Counted from the stretch's first letter, positions 52,291 through 62,866 are shown. The stretch is 64,000 bases of DNA from an uncultured Eubacteriales bacterium (GCA_934457415.1 CAKSHM010000002.1:186001-250000); one strand, 5' to 3'. Notes: a model not told the origin generated them from the sequence alone. A program made the numbers and translations.

Positions 52291-53793
52291 ATGCATATTC
52301 ACAATAAAGCTTCAAAATTTTTCTCATTGGTTTTGTCAGTCGCAATTATGTTCGCGGCGGCTTTTGTTTTGAGCCCTTCGGCATCTGCGGTAAGTTATGA
52401 GGGAAAAGGAACAAAGAAAAGTCCTTATATTGTAAAAACCGCTGAGCAGTTAAAGGGTATGGCAGACAAACCGTCAGCTTACTATAAACTCGGAAATACG
52501 ATTGACTTGTCTCAATCGGGAAATTTCACCCCGATAGGTTATCTTGCAAAGCCTTTCAAGGGAACCTTTACATGCGATTTGGGTACTGACGGCGCACCGC
52601 TTTATGCTATTAAAAATCTAACGATTTTAAATGATTCCGGAACAAAAAACGGCCATGCCTTTGAATCGAACAACTATCCCGATTATTCCGAAAACAATTC
52701 GCATTGGGAATCCGCTCTTTTCGGCGCAACCGACGGAGCTACATTTAAAAATATATATGTACTTAATGCTAAGGTTACAAACACCGTTATCGGTCAGCAT
52801 AAGCAGAATGCCAACGGAACATGGAACCCCGGACAGGATGAAATGGCAACCGCAATTCTTGTCGGAATCGCAAAAAATACAAATATATCAGGATGCTTCG
52901 TTTCGGGTACTGTTGACGCTAAGACAAACTCCGTAGGCGCTTTGGCAGGTCTTTTAAGAAACGGAAGTCTTAAAAATTCCGCCGCTGAGGGAACAATAGG
53001 CTCTGTAGGATATTACAATATCGGCGGACTTGTCGGAATGATAGAAGCGTCAACGATTGATAAGTGCTATTTTAACGGTACTGCAAACGCCCCTGCTTCT
53101 CCTAACAACAGCGGCGCAGCTTTCGGAATGGCGGACACCGATTCGAAAATTTCCAACTGCTACAGCGAGGGCTCGCTTACGGCAGGTTCGGGATTTATAG
53201 GCGTAACAGACTACGAAAAGCTCGGGAAAATCGTTTCAAACTGCTATACGCTTTCAAAGATAGTAGGCCGTACTAATGCTCCTACAAATAAAAATTCCGT
53301 AAATAACTGCTATGTCTTAAGCGAGGCAGGATGTTTGCAGATGGGCTTCGGCGCCGCGTCCGCCGCGGAAATTCTTCAGAAGTTCTCAGGGCTTGAGGGC
53401 TGGATAACCTCGGGTGTTACTGCTCCTAAGCTTAAAGACTCTCCCGTAATAAAATCCGCGGACGCTTATTCCCCAAACGCCGTAACCGAAACGCCGGCAA
53501 ATAATACCGATAATAAAGCCAATGCTTCCGATACCGATAATACCGTCTCCGACAGCACGGAAGATACCGACACCGATACCGTAAACAACGCAAAGAAATC
53601 GGAAGCTAATATAACGGTTAAAAATACAAGAAATCAGGCCGAAACCATTCTTATAGTAATTATAAGCGTGCTTATTGTTTTGGTGCTTGCCGCAACCGTT
53701 GTTATGATAGTTCTTGTTATTAAAATGACTAAGAATAATAAAACAGGAAACGAAGGCAAAGGAGATGAAGAAATTGAAGCTGCAGGAAAGTGA
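52291..53793 (+). CDS. Secreted GLUG-repeat protein with C-terminal membrane anchor
   Basis: A 500-residue surface protein: signal peptide 1-33 (ends SPSASA), then a beta-solenoid-like ectodomain with GLUG motifs (YNIGGLVGMIEASTIDKCYF; SNCYSEGSLTAGSGFIG), a Thr/Asp-rich stalk at about 395-445, and a single membrane helix (ILIVIISVLIVLVLAATVVM) with a charged tail. An AAGGAGG site precedes it. Likely carbohydrate or surface binding. It overlaps the first permease gene, so it belongs to the transporter operon. Confidence 0.8.
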   Translation: MHIHNKASKFFSLVLSVAIMFAAAFVLSPSASAVSYEGKGTKKSPYIVKTAEQLKGMADKPSAYYKLGNTIDLSQSGNFTPIGYLAKPFKGTFTCDLGTDGAPLYAIKNLTILNDSGTKNGHAFESNNYPDYSENNSHWESALFGATDGATFKNIYVLNAKVTNTVIGQHKQNANGTWNPGQDEMATAILVGIAKNTNISGCFVSGTVDAKTNSVGALAGLLRNGSLKNSAAEGTIGSVGYYNIGGLVGMIEASTIDKCYFNGTANAPASPNNSGAAFGMADTDSKISNCYSEGSLTAGSGFIGVTDYEKLGKIVSNCYTLSKIVGRTNAPTNKNSVNNCYVLSEAGCLQMGFGAASAAEILQKFSGLEGWITSGVTAPKLKDSPVIKSADAYSPNAVTETPANNTDNKANASDTDNTVSDSTEDTDTDTVNNAKKSEANITVKNTRNQAETILIVIISVLIVLVLAATVVMIVLVIKMTKNNKTGNEGKGDEEIEAAGK

Positions 53794-54706
53794 TTTGGTC
53801 GCTTCAAAAGCAAGCTGGAAAAAAAGTATTCCTTATTTATTGCTCGTTCTTCCGGCGGCTCTTTATTTGCTGGTTTTCCACTATCTGCCGATTTTCGGAG
53901 TTGTAGTCGCTTTTAAGGATTATAACTATGTTGACGGAATTCTCGGCAGTCCTTGGGCAGGCTTTAAGTATTTCGATTATTTCTTTACCTCTAATGACGC
54001 TTTCAGGGTGCTCAGAAACACAATGGGCTATTCGCTGATGTTCCACTTTGTGGGAATTTTTACAGGCGTTTTGCTTGCGATTTTGCTTTATGAGGTAACA
54101 AGCCCGAAGCTTTTAAGGGTTTATCATACGGGACTTTTAATGCCTTATTTCATTTCATGGGTTGTCGGCTCTTATGTATTTTATATTCTTTTAAGCCATT
54201 CGAGCGGAATTGTAAATCAGATCCTCATTACTCTAGGTGCTAAGCCTGTCAACTGGTATCAGGAGCCGAAGTACTGGCCGTTTATTTTGCAATGCGCCGA
54301 TATATGGAAGAATGTCGGAATGGGCTGTGTTCTTTATTATGCAAGTCTAATGTCGCTGGACGCTTCTCTTTTTGAGGCAGCCTCTATTGACGGCGCCAAC
54401 CGTTTCCAACAGTGGATAAAGATCGGAATTCCCTCTCTTATTCCTCTTATATGTATCATTACAATAATGAAAATGGGAAGTATTTTAGGCGGCGATTTCG
54501 GTCTTTTCTATCAGGTTCCAATGGATTCAGGTCCGCTTTATCCCGTAACCGATACGGTGCAAACCTATCTTTACAGAGGGCTTGTCGCAGGAGATATGAG
54601 CGTGTCGGCGGCAGTAGGACTTGTCTGCAATGTTGTCGGTCTTGTGATGGTTTTGGGTTCAAATGCCGTTGTAAGAAAGCTTGACCCCGATTCGGCAATG
54701 TTTTAA
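53765..54706 (+). CDS. CUT1 sugar ABC permease (LplB-like)
   Basis: A 313-residue inner-membrane permease with six helices. The EAA loop reads EAASIDGANRFQQWIKIGIP, contacting the ATPase. LplB-like permeases handle oligosaccharides. It starts inside the upstream gene; ATG 53765 or TTG 53774 (better spaced from AAAGGAG) is possible. No ATPase gene is nearby, so a shared MsmX-type ATPase elsewhere is expected. Confidence 0.92.
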   Translation: MKKLKLQESDLVASKASWKKSIPYLLLVLPAALYLLVFHYLPIFGVVVAFKDYNYVDGILGSPWAGFKYFDYFFTSNDAFRVLRNTMGYSLMFHFVGIFTGVLLAILLYEVTSPKLLRVYHTGLLMPYFISWVVGSYVFYILLSHSSGIVNQILITLGAKPVNWYQEPKYWPFILQCADIWKNVGMGCVLYYASLMSLDASLFEAASIDGANRFQQWIKIGIPSLIPLICIITIMKMGSILGGDFGLFYQVPMDSGPLYPVTDTVQTYLYRGLVAGDMSVSAAVGLVCNVVGLVMVLGSNAVVRKLDPDSAMF

Positions 54707-54723
54707 AAAGGGGGAAAGCGATA

Positions 54724-55608
54724 ATGGCAAAAATAAAAACTTTTAAAAAGCGCAAATGGGGAGTAAATATCGCTCTGTGTGTTATTACCCTCGTTTTTGT
54801 GCTTCCGATGATAACAATTATAAGTGTTTCTTTTTCAAATGAAAACGATGTTGTAAGATACGGCTATAAGCTTATACCTATGCATTTCGATTTAAGCGCT
54901 TATAAGATACTCTTTAAAAATGTCGGGTCAATATTGAGGGCTTACGGCGTTACGATTTATGGCTCGGTTTTAGGAACTTTCCTTTCGCTGCTTTTAATGT
55001 CTACAGCGGGATACGCTCTTTCACGAAAAGATTTTAAATTCAGAAAATTCTTTACATTTTATTTTCTGATAACAATGATTTTCAGCGGCGGTCTTATTCC
55101 TACATATATAATAAATACGAAGTATTTAGGCCTTATGAATAATATGCTTGTTTATGTTGTAACCGGCTTGGTTGCCGCTTATAACATATTTATCTTCCGG
55201 ACATTTTTTCAGCAGATTCCGATTTCGCTTATTGAAGCGGCTAAGATTGACGGAGCGAGCGAAAGAAAGATATTTTCCTCAATTATATTCCCGATGTCAA
55301 AAGCCTGCTTTGCCTCCTTGGGCTTTATGACTCTTCTTTCAAGATGGAACGATTTTACGGTACCTATGTACTATATAAACGACCGTTCAATGTATAACAT
55401 TCAGTATTATCTGCAAATGGTTATAAAAGAAAGCAATTTTTTAAAGCAGGCGCTTGAAATGGCAGGCTCAAGCGAAATACTCAATATTCCCACCGAAACC
55501 TTAAAGTTTGCGGTCTGCGTTATAGGCGCTCTTCCTGCCGCTATAATTTTCCCGTATTTTCAGAAGTATTTTGCAAAAGGAATGGTTATAGGATCAATCA
55601 AGGGATAA
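54724..55608 (+). CDS. CUT1 sugar ABC permease (LplC-like)
   Basis: A 294-residue second permease, six helices. EAA loop: EAAKIDGASERKIFSSIIFP. It follows the first permease by 17 bases with an AAAGGGGG site. The two form the membrane channel. The closing FPYFQKYFAKGMVIGSIKG is typical. Confidence 0.92.
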   Translation: MAKIKTFKKRKWGVNIALCVITLVFVLPMITIISVSFSNENDVVRYGYKLIPMHFDLSAYKILFKNVGSILRAYGVTIYGSVLGTFLSLLLMSTAGYALSRKDFKFRKFFTFYFLITMIFSGGLIPTYIINTKYLGLMNNMLVYVVTGLVAAYNIFIFRTFFQQIPISLIEAAKIDGASERKIFSSIIFPMSKACFASLGFMTLLSRWNDFTVPMYYINDRSMYNIQYYLQMVIKESNFLKQALEMAGSSEILNIPTETLKFAVCVIGALPAAIIFPYFQKYFAKGMVIGSIKG

Positions 55609-55611
55609 TGC

Positions 55612-55680
55612 CGTCAGGCAAGCTATAGCAAATCAGAACCCGTATTTAGGCGGGTACGGATTATTATCGCTTGCCTAGTG
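55612..55680 (+). promoter_or_regulatory. Long hairpin between permease and binding-protein genes
   Basis: AGGCAAGC and GCTTGCCT pair around a 47-base interior that itself has AACCCGTA..TACGGATT-like arms. No T run, so it is more likely an mRNA-stabilising or processing structure than a terminator. Confidence 0.6.
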
Positions 55681-55746
55681 TGACAGGACTTTAAGCTGCC
55701 ACTATAGGCTTTATACAAAATTATTTTAAGAAAGGTGAAAAGAAAA

Positions 55747-57318
55747 ATGAAAAAAATTATGTGTGTCCTGTTTTCATTGCTTATTGTTGCAATGTCCGCC
55801 TGTATGGCAGGCTGCGGAGATAAAAGCAATGAAAAGGTAAAGCTTCGCTGGGTAGTTATGTGGGCTGAACAGAAAGATCTTGATATGGTTGTCAAAGAGG
55901 CCAATAAACTGCTTGCAAAGCTTATGCCGAATACAGAGCTTGACCTGCAGTGCCTCGAATCGCTGCCGTCAAAATGGTCTCTGTGGATGTCTTCGGGAGA
56001 ACCTGTTGACCTTGTATGGTCGGGCTATTCTTTCGATGTCGGATCCGAAATCAATAAAAAGTCATATATGGAGCTTGACGGTCTGATTGAAAAATATGCA
56101 CCGAACCTCAAAAAGGAACGCGAGGATTATGAGTATGCTTATAATACCATTACCGTAAACGATAAGCTTTACGGCGTACCGCATATTCAGTTCTATGCTT
56201 CCGAAACCGCAAGACTTTCAATCCCGTCCGAGCTTGCAAAGTATATGAACGAGGATGAGCTCTTGAAAGCGGCTCACGGCTCGCCCTTTGCAACAAGAGA
56301 GCTTTTCGATGTAATTGATAAGTATCTCTATGCAAGCAAAAACGCAGGCGCTTGGGATACCGATACAGTTTCCCAGTGCTTAGGAACAATGAAGCATATA
56401 TGCCAGTTTGTGGCTCAGCGCGGATACGATTTTATAGGTTCCGGCGAAGAGGGTGCTTATATGTGCTATAACCCGTTTGATGAAAAGCCGAAAATAACTA
56501 ACTTCATGCAGACCGAGCAGTTCAAGCTTATGATGGAATATGCTTCTAAATGGTATAAGGACGGTCTTATTTCAAAGGATGTTATTTCCGGAAACGGCGG
56601 CTCCTCAGGCGGCAGAGCGGGAATTCTCGGAGCGCACAGCACCGAAAACTGGTTCAATGTCGATGACGAAAGAGGGATCAAGCATGAGACCTCAAACGGT
56701 ATTGATATAACCGTTTACCTGCTTGACGACGCCGATAATAAATATCAGGGCGCAACCACAATAGGAAGCGAAGCTTCTTATACCTGCATTCCTTATACGT
56801 CAAAGCACCCCGAAAGAGCAATACAGTTCCTCGATTTAATACACAGCGATAAGGGTAAAGACCTTTTCAATATGCTTATTTACGGAATTGAGGGCGTTCA
56901 TTACGATAAGGTCGGCGAAAACCGCGTTAAGCCTTATGATTATACAATTCAGGGCGACTCCAACAGCAAGTACGGTATAGCTAACTGGATGCTCGGAAAC
57001 CTCGATTATGCTTGGGAAACTCCGAATATCCCCGAGGGTCAGGCGGCATATATCAAGAATTATAATACCGTTAAAAGAAAAGAACAGCATGCTTCTCCGC
57101 TTAAGGGGTTCTGTGTTGATACCACAAGCGTTACAAAGGAGCTGTCTCAACTGACGGCGGTATTTAAGGAATATAAAGAAACTCTTATAAACGGCGTGAT
57201 GGCAGATTATATGTCATATTATAACGAAATGATGAATAAAGCCAAGGCGGCGGGACTTGATAAGGTAACGGCAGAGTTCCAGAAGCAGGCTGATGAATAT
57301 GCAGAAAAAAATAAATAA
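55747..57318 (+). CDS. Extracellular sugar-binding lipoprotein
   Basis: A 523-residue solute-binding protein of the ABC importer. Lipobox MAG-Cys23 follows a hydrophobic signal. The rest is a two-lobed family-1 fold with the LWMSSGEPVDLVWSGYS entry. ATG at 55747 fits AAAGGTG; the GTG at 55735 is part of that site. Length matches LplA-type proteins for oligosaccharides. Confidence 0.9.
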   Translation: MKKIMCVLFSLLIVAMSACMAGCGDKSNEKVKLRWVVMWAEQKDLDMVVKEANKLLAKLMPNTELDLQCLESLPSKWSLWMSSGEPVDLVWSGYSFDVGSEINKKSYMELDGLIEKYAPNLKKEREDYEYAYNTITVNDKLYGVPHIQFYASETARLSIPSELAKYMNEDELLKAAHGSPFATRELFDVIDKYLYASKNAGAWDTDTVSQCLGTMKHICQFVAQRGYDFIGSGEEGAYMCYNPFDEKPKITNFMQTEQFKLMMEYASKWYKDGLISKDVISGNGGSSGGRAGILGAHSTENWFNVDDERGIKHETSNGIDITVYLLDDADNKYQGATTIGSEASYTCIPYTSKHPERAIQFLDLIHSDKGKDLFNMLIYGIEGVHYDKVGENRVKPYDYTIQGDSNSKYGIANWMLGNLDYAWETPNIPEGQAAYIKNYNTVKRKEQHASPLKGFCVDTTSVTKELSQLTAVFKEYKETLINGVMADYMSYYNEMMNKAKAAGLDKVTAEFQKQADEYAEKNK

Positions 57319-57336
57319 AAGTAAGGAGGGTTTTTC

Positions 57337-58974
57337 TTGACCTTAAAAGCTCTCCGGAGATTTACGGCTTCCTTTACGGCGGCGGCAATGGCATTGCTGT
57401 CCGCCTACATGGCTGCCGCAGCATCTTCGGCGAAATTCAAACTGTCCTCAAATAAGACCGAGGTTCTTAAAGATAACTCTTTTACGGTTATTTTAAGCGC
57501 TGAAAACAGCTTCAGCGCCGCAGGAATTTATGCAGAGATAGCTTTTGATAAGGATGCCTTTGAGCTTCAGAAATATACCGTGGTAAACGATAACATTTCC
57601 GATTGCTCTGTAGGCTACAGAAACAGTAAGGTCCTGTTCGTTTGGGATAACGATAAAAACGCTTCCTTTTCGGGCAACCTTTTAAAGCTTCAGTTCAAAA
57701 CTGTTTCCGACAGCTCAGAGGGGAAAAAGAAGTTTTCCTTTGATGTCATTGAAATGTGCGACGAAAAGTTCAAATCTGTTCCAAATGCGGTAACTTCCGC
57801 GGAAGTAAGCGTCAAAAAGCTGACGGCGTCCGATAATGTTTTAAAAACTATAGACCTTATAAATAATATCGGAACTGTCGACGCCTCCGATGCATGCCTT
57901 AAAAGAATAACCTTGGCTCTTAATGCTTTTTCAAAGCTGTCTTCAAGCGAAAAGGGACTTGTTTCAAATTATCCAACCTTGGCTGAGGCGCAGAAAAAGT
58001 ATAATGAATTAAAAGAAAAGGAAGAAGCCGAAAAAAATCAGCAGGCTCTTCAAAATGAAATCAATAAGTTTTTATCGGATAATGCCGAGGCGCTGGCTCT
58101 TACCGAAAGCAACGCGAAGATAAGCGACCTTACAAGGGTTACCGACGCGCTTAATGAGTACGCCACAAAATCGGCTTATGTAAGAGAAAAATTAAAGAAT
58201 AAGTATGAGCATTTGAAAAAGCTCAGAGATAAAATAAACGCGCTTATCGAAGATGAAAATGCTAAAAATGCGGCGATAGAAATTGCCGCAGGTTTTAAAG
58301 AAACCTTTAAAGACTTAATTGAGCTTCCCGTTTCGAATGTTGTTTATGAGCCGGAGCTTTTAACCGAAATCGAATCCGCCGTAAATACTTATGATGAGGT
58401 TTTCGACGATTATACAAAGGCTCTTCTTACAAAAGAGTATCAGCATATCAAGGCGCTTTATGAAAGATATAAGGAGCTTGAAATCAAAAATGCCCCCGAG
58501 CCCGAATCGGTTGTAAGAGAGTATACGGCTTTTAGAGAAAAGTATTTAAAGCTTAATATGATGAGCGAGGATTCCGTTACTCAAAACGAATATTCTCTTA
58601 TTCAGCAGGCAATGTCCGATTTTGACAGTATGTCGGATATGGCAAAAGGTAAAATGGCGTCTGTTTACAGACATCTTATGAATTTGCTGTTCGCACTTAA
58701 TAATGCAGAGGTAGATTATACCGACAGTGACGATGCTCAGACGGATATTGATTCCGATACAGACGGAAACGAGATAATAAAGGAAGTCGTCAAGTATAAA
58801 ACAAAAACGCTTGAGGCAGGCGAAATCGGGCTTAAAACCTCTTATAAGGTTTCAGATACAGTCTGGATGCTTCTTGTCCTCTTGGGCGTTTCGATTATCC
58901 TTTTCTCTGTTCCGACAACGCTCTATTTCGTTATGAAAAATAAGTACCTAAAAGGAGGTGAAAACGGTGAATAG
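57337..58974 (+). CDS. Cohesin-like domain protein with coiled stalk and membrane anchor
   Basis: A 545-residue surface protein from a TTG start after TAAGGAGGG. Signal peptide about 1-27. Residues 30-165 match the cohesin fold in pattern (KFKLSSNKTEVLKDNSFTVI ... AGIYAEIAFDKDAFELQ ... KVLFVWDNDKNASFSGNLLK). A helical, lysine/glutamate-rich stalk of about 300 residues follows. A membrane helix (WMLLVLLGVSIILFSVPTTL) ends the protein. Its position in a sugar ABC operon suggests display of a ligand-binding module. No dockerin is obvious in the window. Confidence 0.75.
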   Translation: MTLKALRRFTASFTAAAMALLSAYMAAAASSAKFKLSSNKTEVLKDNSFTVILSAENSFSAAGIYAEIAFDKDAFELQKYTVVNDNISDCSVGYRNSKVLFVWDNDKNASFSGNLLKLQFKTVSDSSEGKKKFSFDVIEMCDEKFKSVPNAVTSAEVSVKKLTASDNVLKTIDLINNIGTVDASDACLKRITLALNAFSKLSSSEKGLVSNYPTLAEAQKKYNELKEKEEAEKNQQALQNEINKFLSDNAEALALTESNAKISDLTRVTDALNEYATKSAYVREKLKNKYEHLKKLRDKINALIEDENAKNAAIEIAAGFKETFKDLIELPVSNVVYEPELLTEIESAVNTYDEVFDDYTKALLTKEYQHIKALYERYKELEIKNAPEPESVVREYTAFREKYLKLNMMSEDSVTQNEYSLIQQAMSDFDSMSDMAKGKMASVYRHLMNLLFALNNAEVDYTDSDDAQTDIDSDTDGNEIIKEVVKYKTKTLEAGEIGLKTSYKVSDTVWMLLVLLGVSIILFSVPTTLYFVMKNKYLKGGENGE

Positions 58975-60523
58975 GTTTTTTTGTAAAAAAACGCTCCTTA
59001 TGTTTTCAGCAGTTCTCCTTACCTTGTGTATTGTAGTTTCCTCAAATATCCTGAGCGCTAAAGCGGAGGTTATTTTCGAGGAATCAAACCCCGAATTCAA
59101 ATTCAAGCTCTATGATTCGAATTTGTCAATTCTTCAGGACCAGTACACTCCCGAGGGCACCTTTACACCTTTCGACGGCGAGAAATATAATATAAAAACA
59201 AACGCTTATGTTATGTGGACCGAAAACGACGATATAGCCTTCGCTTATAAAAACTATAAGGTTGCTTATGCCGATAAGGGTAAAATAACCGTTTGTGCGA
59301 CTATTCTCAGCAGAGACGCAATCGGCGGAGCGCTCCACGATAACGGATCTACCGGTATTGCTATAAGAAGCGGAGATTCGGCGGACGCACCGAGCGTTTA
59401 TCTGCATTGCCGAAATAACTGGATAGGTATTGTTTACAGAACTAAAAAAGGAGCCGCCACTATTAAAAGCAATGAGGGCGACGCACCGAAATTTCCCGTT
59501 AAGCTTCGCCTTGAAAAACAGGGAAATACAGTAAACGGCTATTATCAGAATAACGGCAGTAATAACTGGGTAAAGCTTAATACCGTCTATGTAAAAATGG
59601 ACGAAACGGTTATGGCTGGTATTGCCGCACATTCGTGCGGTAAACAGACTTGGATAGATACCTCGTTTAATGATTTCAAGGTATCTATTGAGGGTCCTGC
59701 AGGCTCAAAATATAATGAGGATACAGATACCTCATCGGGCTCTGACTCATCGAAAGAAGAAAATAAGCTTCCGCCCGACCCGCCGATTACAGATAATATC
59801 CTGTTCAGGGAAACCTTTACCGACGGCAGTCTTGTAAATAAGAATGAGGACGGTAAGGAAACGGCAGATAACCCCTATTGGGATAACGGCGAAAATGAGG
59901 CACAGTATGCCGATATTGTGACCGACGGTGATAACCGATATTGGCACCGTTCTTTCAGTACAGACGATTATCATTTCGATAATGACAGCTGGGCTGACTA
60001 TTCGCTTTCCGCAGACCTGAAGTTCGGGAAGGAAACTATTGACAGCGGAGTCAATCAGGTCAATTTCTATGTAAGGCACCGAAAACAGGTGGCATACGGA
60101 TATTTCGGATATAGGGTGTCTTTGGAATACGGGAAATATATCCGTGTTTATAAATACTTTATGACAGGAGATTATTTGTATTCGCATTATAAAATTGCCG
60201 AAACAGCGCTCGATGAAACCTATCTCGATAAGGATAATTGGCATACTTGGACGGTGGACGCCTTCGATAATAAGATTACCGTTTACCGCGACGGCGAGAT
60301 TAAATGCGAAGCGGTCGATAACGATATCGGTAATATTTCGGTTAACGGCTTCGGCGGTATAGGCTTCGGCTCGGACGGCGCAGACCTTTATGTAGATAAT
60401 ATAATCGTCCGCAAGCTTGACGACCTTTTCGGCGGCAGCTACGATAACTTTATCGGCGGAAACTGGGACAGCGATGTTCCCGATTATATTAAGGATTATA
60501 AGAGCGAATACAAGTATTATTAA
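58967..60523 (+). CDS. Secreted protein with two ConA-like domains
   Basis: A 518-residue exported protein. Signal peptide about 1-32 (ends SAKA). Two jelly-roll domains, about 35-235 and 275-500, are joined by a Ser/Asp/Glu linker (EDTDTSSGSDSSKEEN). The second has an FRETFTDGSLV start and a VDNIIVRKL end typical of laminin-G/DUF1080-like folds. GTG at 58967 fits AAAGGAGG and overlaps the previous stop. It probably binds glycan; no catalytic residues are evident. Confidence 0.75.
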   Translation: MNRFFCKKTLLMFSAVLLTLCIVVSSNILSAKAEVIFEESNPEFKFKLYDSNLSILQDQYTPEGTFTPFDGEKYNIKTNAYVMWTENDDIAFAYKNYKVAYADKGKITVCATILSRDAIGGALHDNGSTGIAIRSGDSADAPSVYLHCRNNWIGIVYRTKKGAATIKSNEGDAPKFPVKLRLEKQGNTVNGYYQNNGSNNWVKLNTVYVKMDETVMAGIAAHSCGKQTWIDTSFNDFKVSIEGPAGSKYNEDTDTSSGSDSSKEENKLPPDPPITDNILFRETFTDGSLVNKNEDGKETADNPYWDNGENEAQYADIVTDGDNRYWHRSFSTDDYHFDNDSWADYSLSADLKFGKETIDSGVNQVNFYVRHRKQVAYGYFGYRVSLEYGKYIRVYKYFMTGDYLYSHYKIAETALDETYLDKDNWHTWTVDAFDNKITVYRDGEIKCEAVDNDIGNISVNGFGGIGFGSDGADLYVDNIIVRKLDDLFGGSYDNFIGGNWDSDVPDYIKDYKSEYKYY

Positions 60524-60538
60524 GAGGAGGAATAAATA

Positions 60539-62866
60539 ATGAAAAAATTTAAACTAAAGGCAATAGCCGTTGCATTGCTGGCTTCTATGACAGTGTCCGC
60601 GGCAATACTGCCGTCAAAAGCAGCCAAAGTCGGAGAAGGAATTGATGTTCCCGATTCAGGCGTAGTTACTTATGATTTTAATTCTTTGGAAAATCCTTTA
60701 GAGGAAAATAAAACCGGAACCTATGATAAATCTGCTAACGGAACAAGCGGAATAGTTCTTTCTGAAAATGAAACTGTTTTTAAGATAGGCTTCGGTCCCG
60801 AAAATATTTATACACCTGTAAACTGGGATACCGACCTAGTAAGAAAATCAATGTCGCTCCGTATCAACAATCAGGGAATTATAAATTCCGGAGATGTAAC
60901 ATTCCAGCGCATAATTCTTTGGTATCAGGATGCAAATAACTGGCTCGGACTTGACTGGAAAATTTCTGATGACAAAAAAACCTATGATACAAGAATTTCG
61001 GGCAAAAACAGCTCTCTTTCAAGAGTAAAAGGTTCTGCCGATCCAACTGTTTTATTTGCATGGAACGATCTTACAAACAATGGTAAAATGCCGATAGGCG
61101 AAAATGACGGCTGGATTCGGTTCAATGCTGAATATACCGATGTTAATACAATAAAATTAAGCTGGTACAAGGAAAGCGCTCCCGAAACCGTTTATAAGAG
61201 TACTTTAAGCAGCACATTTAATTTCGATAATACCTATGATATAACTTCTGCAACTATCGGAACGGTCAACACTTCATCTTATTTTACTAAATATGACTGG
61301 AGAAAGGGTCTTTTCGGAATAGCCGGAACAGGGACTTATTATGATGAAAATAATAATTCAAGCGGAAGTCCTCAGGTAGGATATTATGACGACCTTTCCG
61401 TAACCCTCGATGTTGAGCCTGCGGAGGTTCGCGATTTCAAAAAGACCTATGCAGATGTTTTGGCTCTTGATGCCGATGCTCTTTATGCGAAATTTTCAAC
61501 CGATTATGCTGCGTTTACAGCTGACATAGCAAATATCGACAAGGCTTTCGCAGCTTTTTTTGCACTTTCCGATTCTTCAAAAGAAATGCTTGCTTCACAA
61601 AAAGCTGCACTTGAAAAGCTTATAGGCACAAAGAAGAAGGCTGAGGCTTATCTCGGAAACGATATAAATGTTGCTTTTGAAGACGGTCTTTCTGCTGAAA
61701 CAAGCATTGAAATGAATACCGCTTTCGGTTCGACTTCAAACAGAGAATTGCTTACAGTTATTGACAATCCCTTTAAGACAGCCGGAAACAATTCCGATAA
61801 GGTCGTTCAGCTTGCAAGAGACGGCGAAACTGGAAGCAGCAATATGATTCATAAGATAAAATATACAGACGCCGATTCTTCAAATGCAATCGCAAATGTT
61901 TCTTTTAAAATGTATTTTAAGGCTTATAAAGGAAACGGTCAGGGCGCAAGAGTATATTTCAATTATGATGATGCAAAGTCTATAAATACTCAGGATTATA
62001 TTAACTTCTATGCCGACGGTGCAAATGAACCTTTACAGTTTGTTTATAAGAAGTATGATACAGCGGCGGCTAAGTATACAGACAGCTACAGCAGTGCTAT
62101 AAAAACTGCTGACGGAACTGCAAACCTCGGAACAATGGCAGGTCAGTGGTATACCGTTAATATAGCTTATACCGATACGGGCTTCTCAGTAACTCTTACA
62201 ACTGCTGACGGCGTAACAAGCCGCGTTGTAAGCAAGCCTGCCGAAAACACATTAAGCGCAAACGCATTTGCAATAGGCATGACTCAGTTTGCATCAGATT
62301 CTTATTATGATGACTTTAAGGTTTCCTTCCGCACACCTTACACAATGACAATGCTTGATAAAGCTTGGATAAGAGATACAGCCGCGAGCGGAATCCGTTT
62401 CGGAACCGAAACCTTAGCTGCTAATGAGCTTTATAATAATGCAAGTGACTGCACCGTAGCTGCATCGGGTGCGCTGTTTATGCCCAAAGCTTATTTAGCA
62501 GACGGTGAGCTTCTTACGGTTGAAAGCACAAAGACTGCTAATTCTTTCGGTAAGAAAGCAAGAGGCAACGAAAAGACTGAAACCGCAATACCTGAAAATA
62601 TTTACGGTGTTCTTATAAATGTTATAGATAATGATAAATTTGATGTTAACCGGCAGCTTGTTTGCCGCGTTTATATCAAATACAGAAAGGCAAATGACCC
62701 GACAGGCGCTTACAGATATGCTTATGCCGATTCTAACAGCTATGCCGTTTCGGTAAGCGAGCAGGTAGTAAAAACAGCGAAAAATCTTGTAAGCTATACC
62801 GGTGAAGATTATGCAGGCGCATTGGCAGCTCTTAAAGCAGCCGGTTATCTCGGAGGTAATAAATAA
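60539..62866 (+). CDS. Large secreted protein with ConA-like domains
   Basis: A 775-residue exported protein. Signal peptide 1-29 (ILPSKAA). An N-terminal ConA-like domain with YYDDLSVTLDV end (about 35-300), a helical spacer (about 305-375), a second ConA-like domain ending YYDDFKVSFRTPYT (about 385-600), and a C-terminal module (DTAASGIRFGTETLAANELY) common at the end of Clostridial surface proteins. Glycan binding is inferred. AAGAGGAGG precedes the ATG. Confidence 0.72.
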   Translation: MKKFKLKAIAVALLASMTVSAAILPSKAAKVGEGIDVPDSGVVTYDFNSLENPLEENKTGTYDKSANGTSGIVLSENETVFKIGFGPENIYTPVNWDTDLVRKSMSLRINNQGIINSGDVTFQRIILWYQDANNWLGLDWKISDDKKTYDTRISGKNSSLSRVKGSADPTVLFAWNDLTNNGKMPIGENDGWIRFNAEYTDVNTIKLSWYKESAPETVYKSTLSSTFNFDNTYDITSATIGTVNTSSYFTKYDWRKGLFGIAGTGTYYDENNNSSGSPQVGYYDDLSVTLDVEPAEVRDFKKTYADVLALDADALYAKFSTDYAAFTADIANIDKAFAAFFALSDSSKEMLASQKAALEKLIGTKKKAEAYLGNDINVAFEDGLSAETSIEMNTAFGSTSNRELLTVIDNPFKTAGNNSDKVVQLARDGETGSSNMIHKIKYTDADSSNAIANVSFKMYFKAYKGNGQGARVYFNYDDAKSINTQDYINFYADGANEPLQFVYKKYDTAAAKYTDSYSSAIKTADGTANLGTMAGQWYTVNIAYTDTGFSVTLTTADGVTSRVVSKPAENTLSANAFAIGMTQFASDSYYDDFKVSFRTPYTMTMLDKAWIRDTAASGIRFGTETLAANELYNNASDCTVAASGALFMPKAYLADGELLTVESTKTANSFGKKARGNEKTETAIPENIYGVLINVIDNDKFDVNRQLVCRVYIKYRKANDPTGAYRYAYADSNSYAVSVSEQVVKTAKNLVSYTGEDYAGALAALKAAGYLGGNK

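Noticed and set aside
59126..59632. Minus-strand 168-codon open frame
   Set aside because: Antisense shadow of the secreted ConA-like gene; residue order is implausible.
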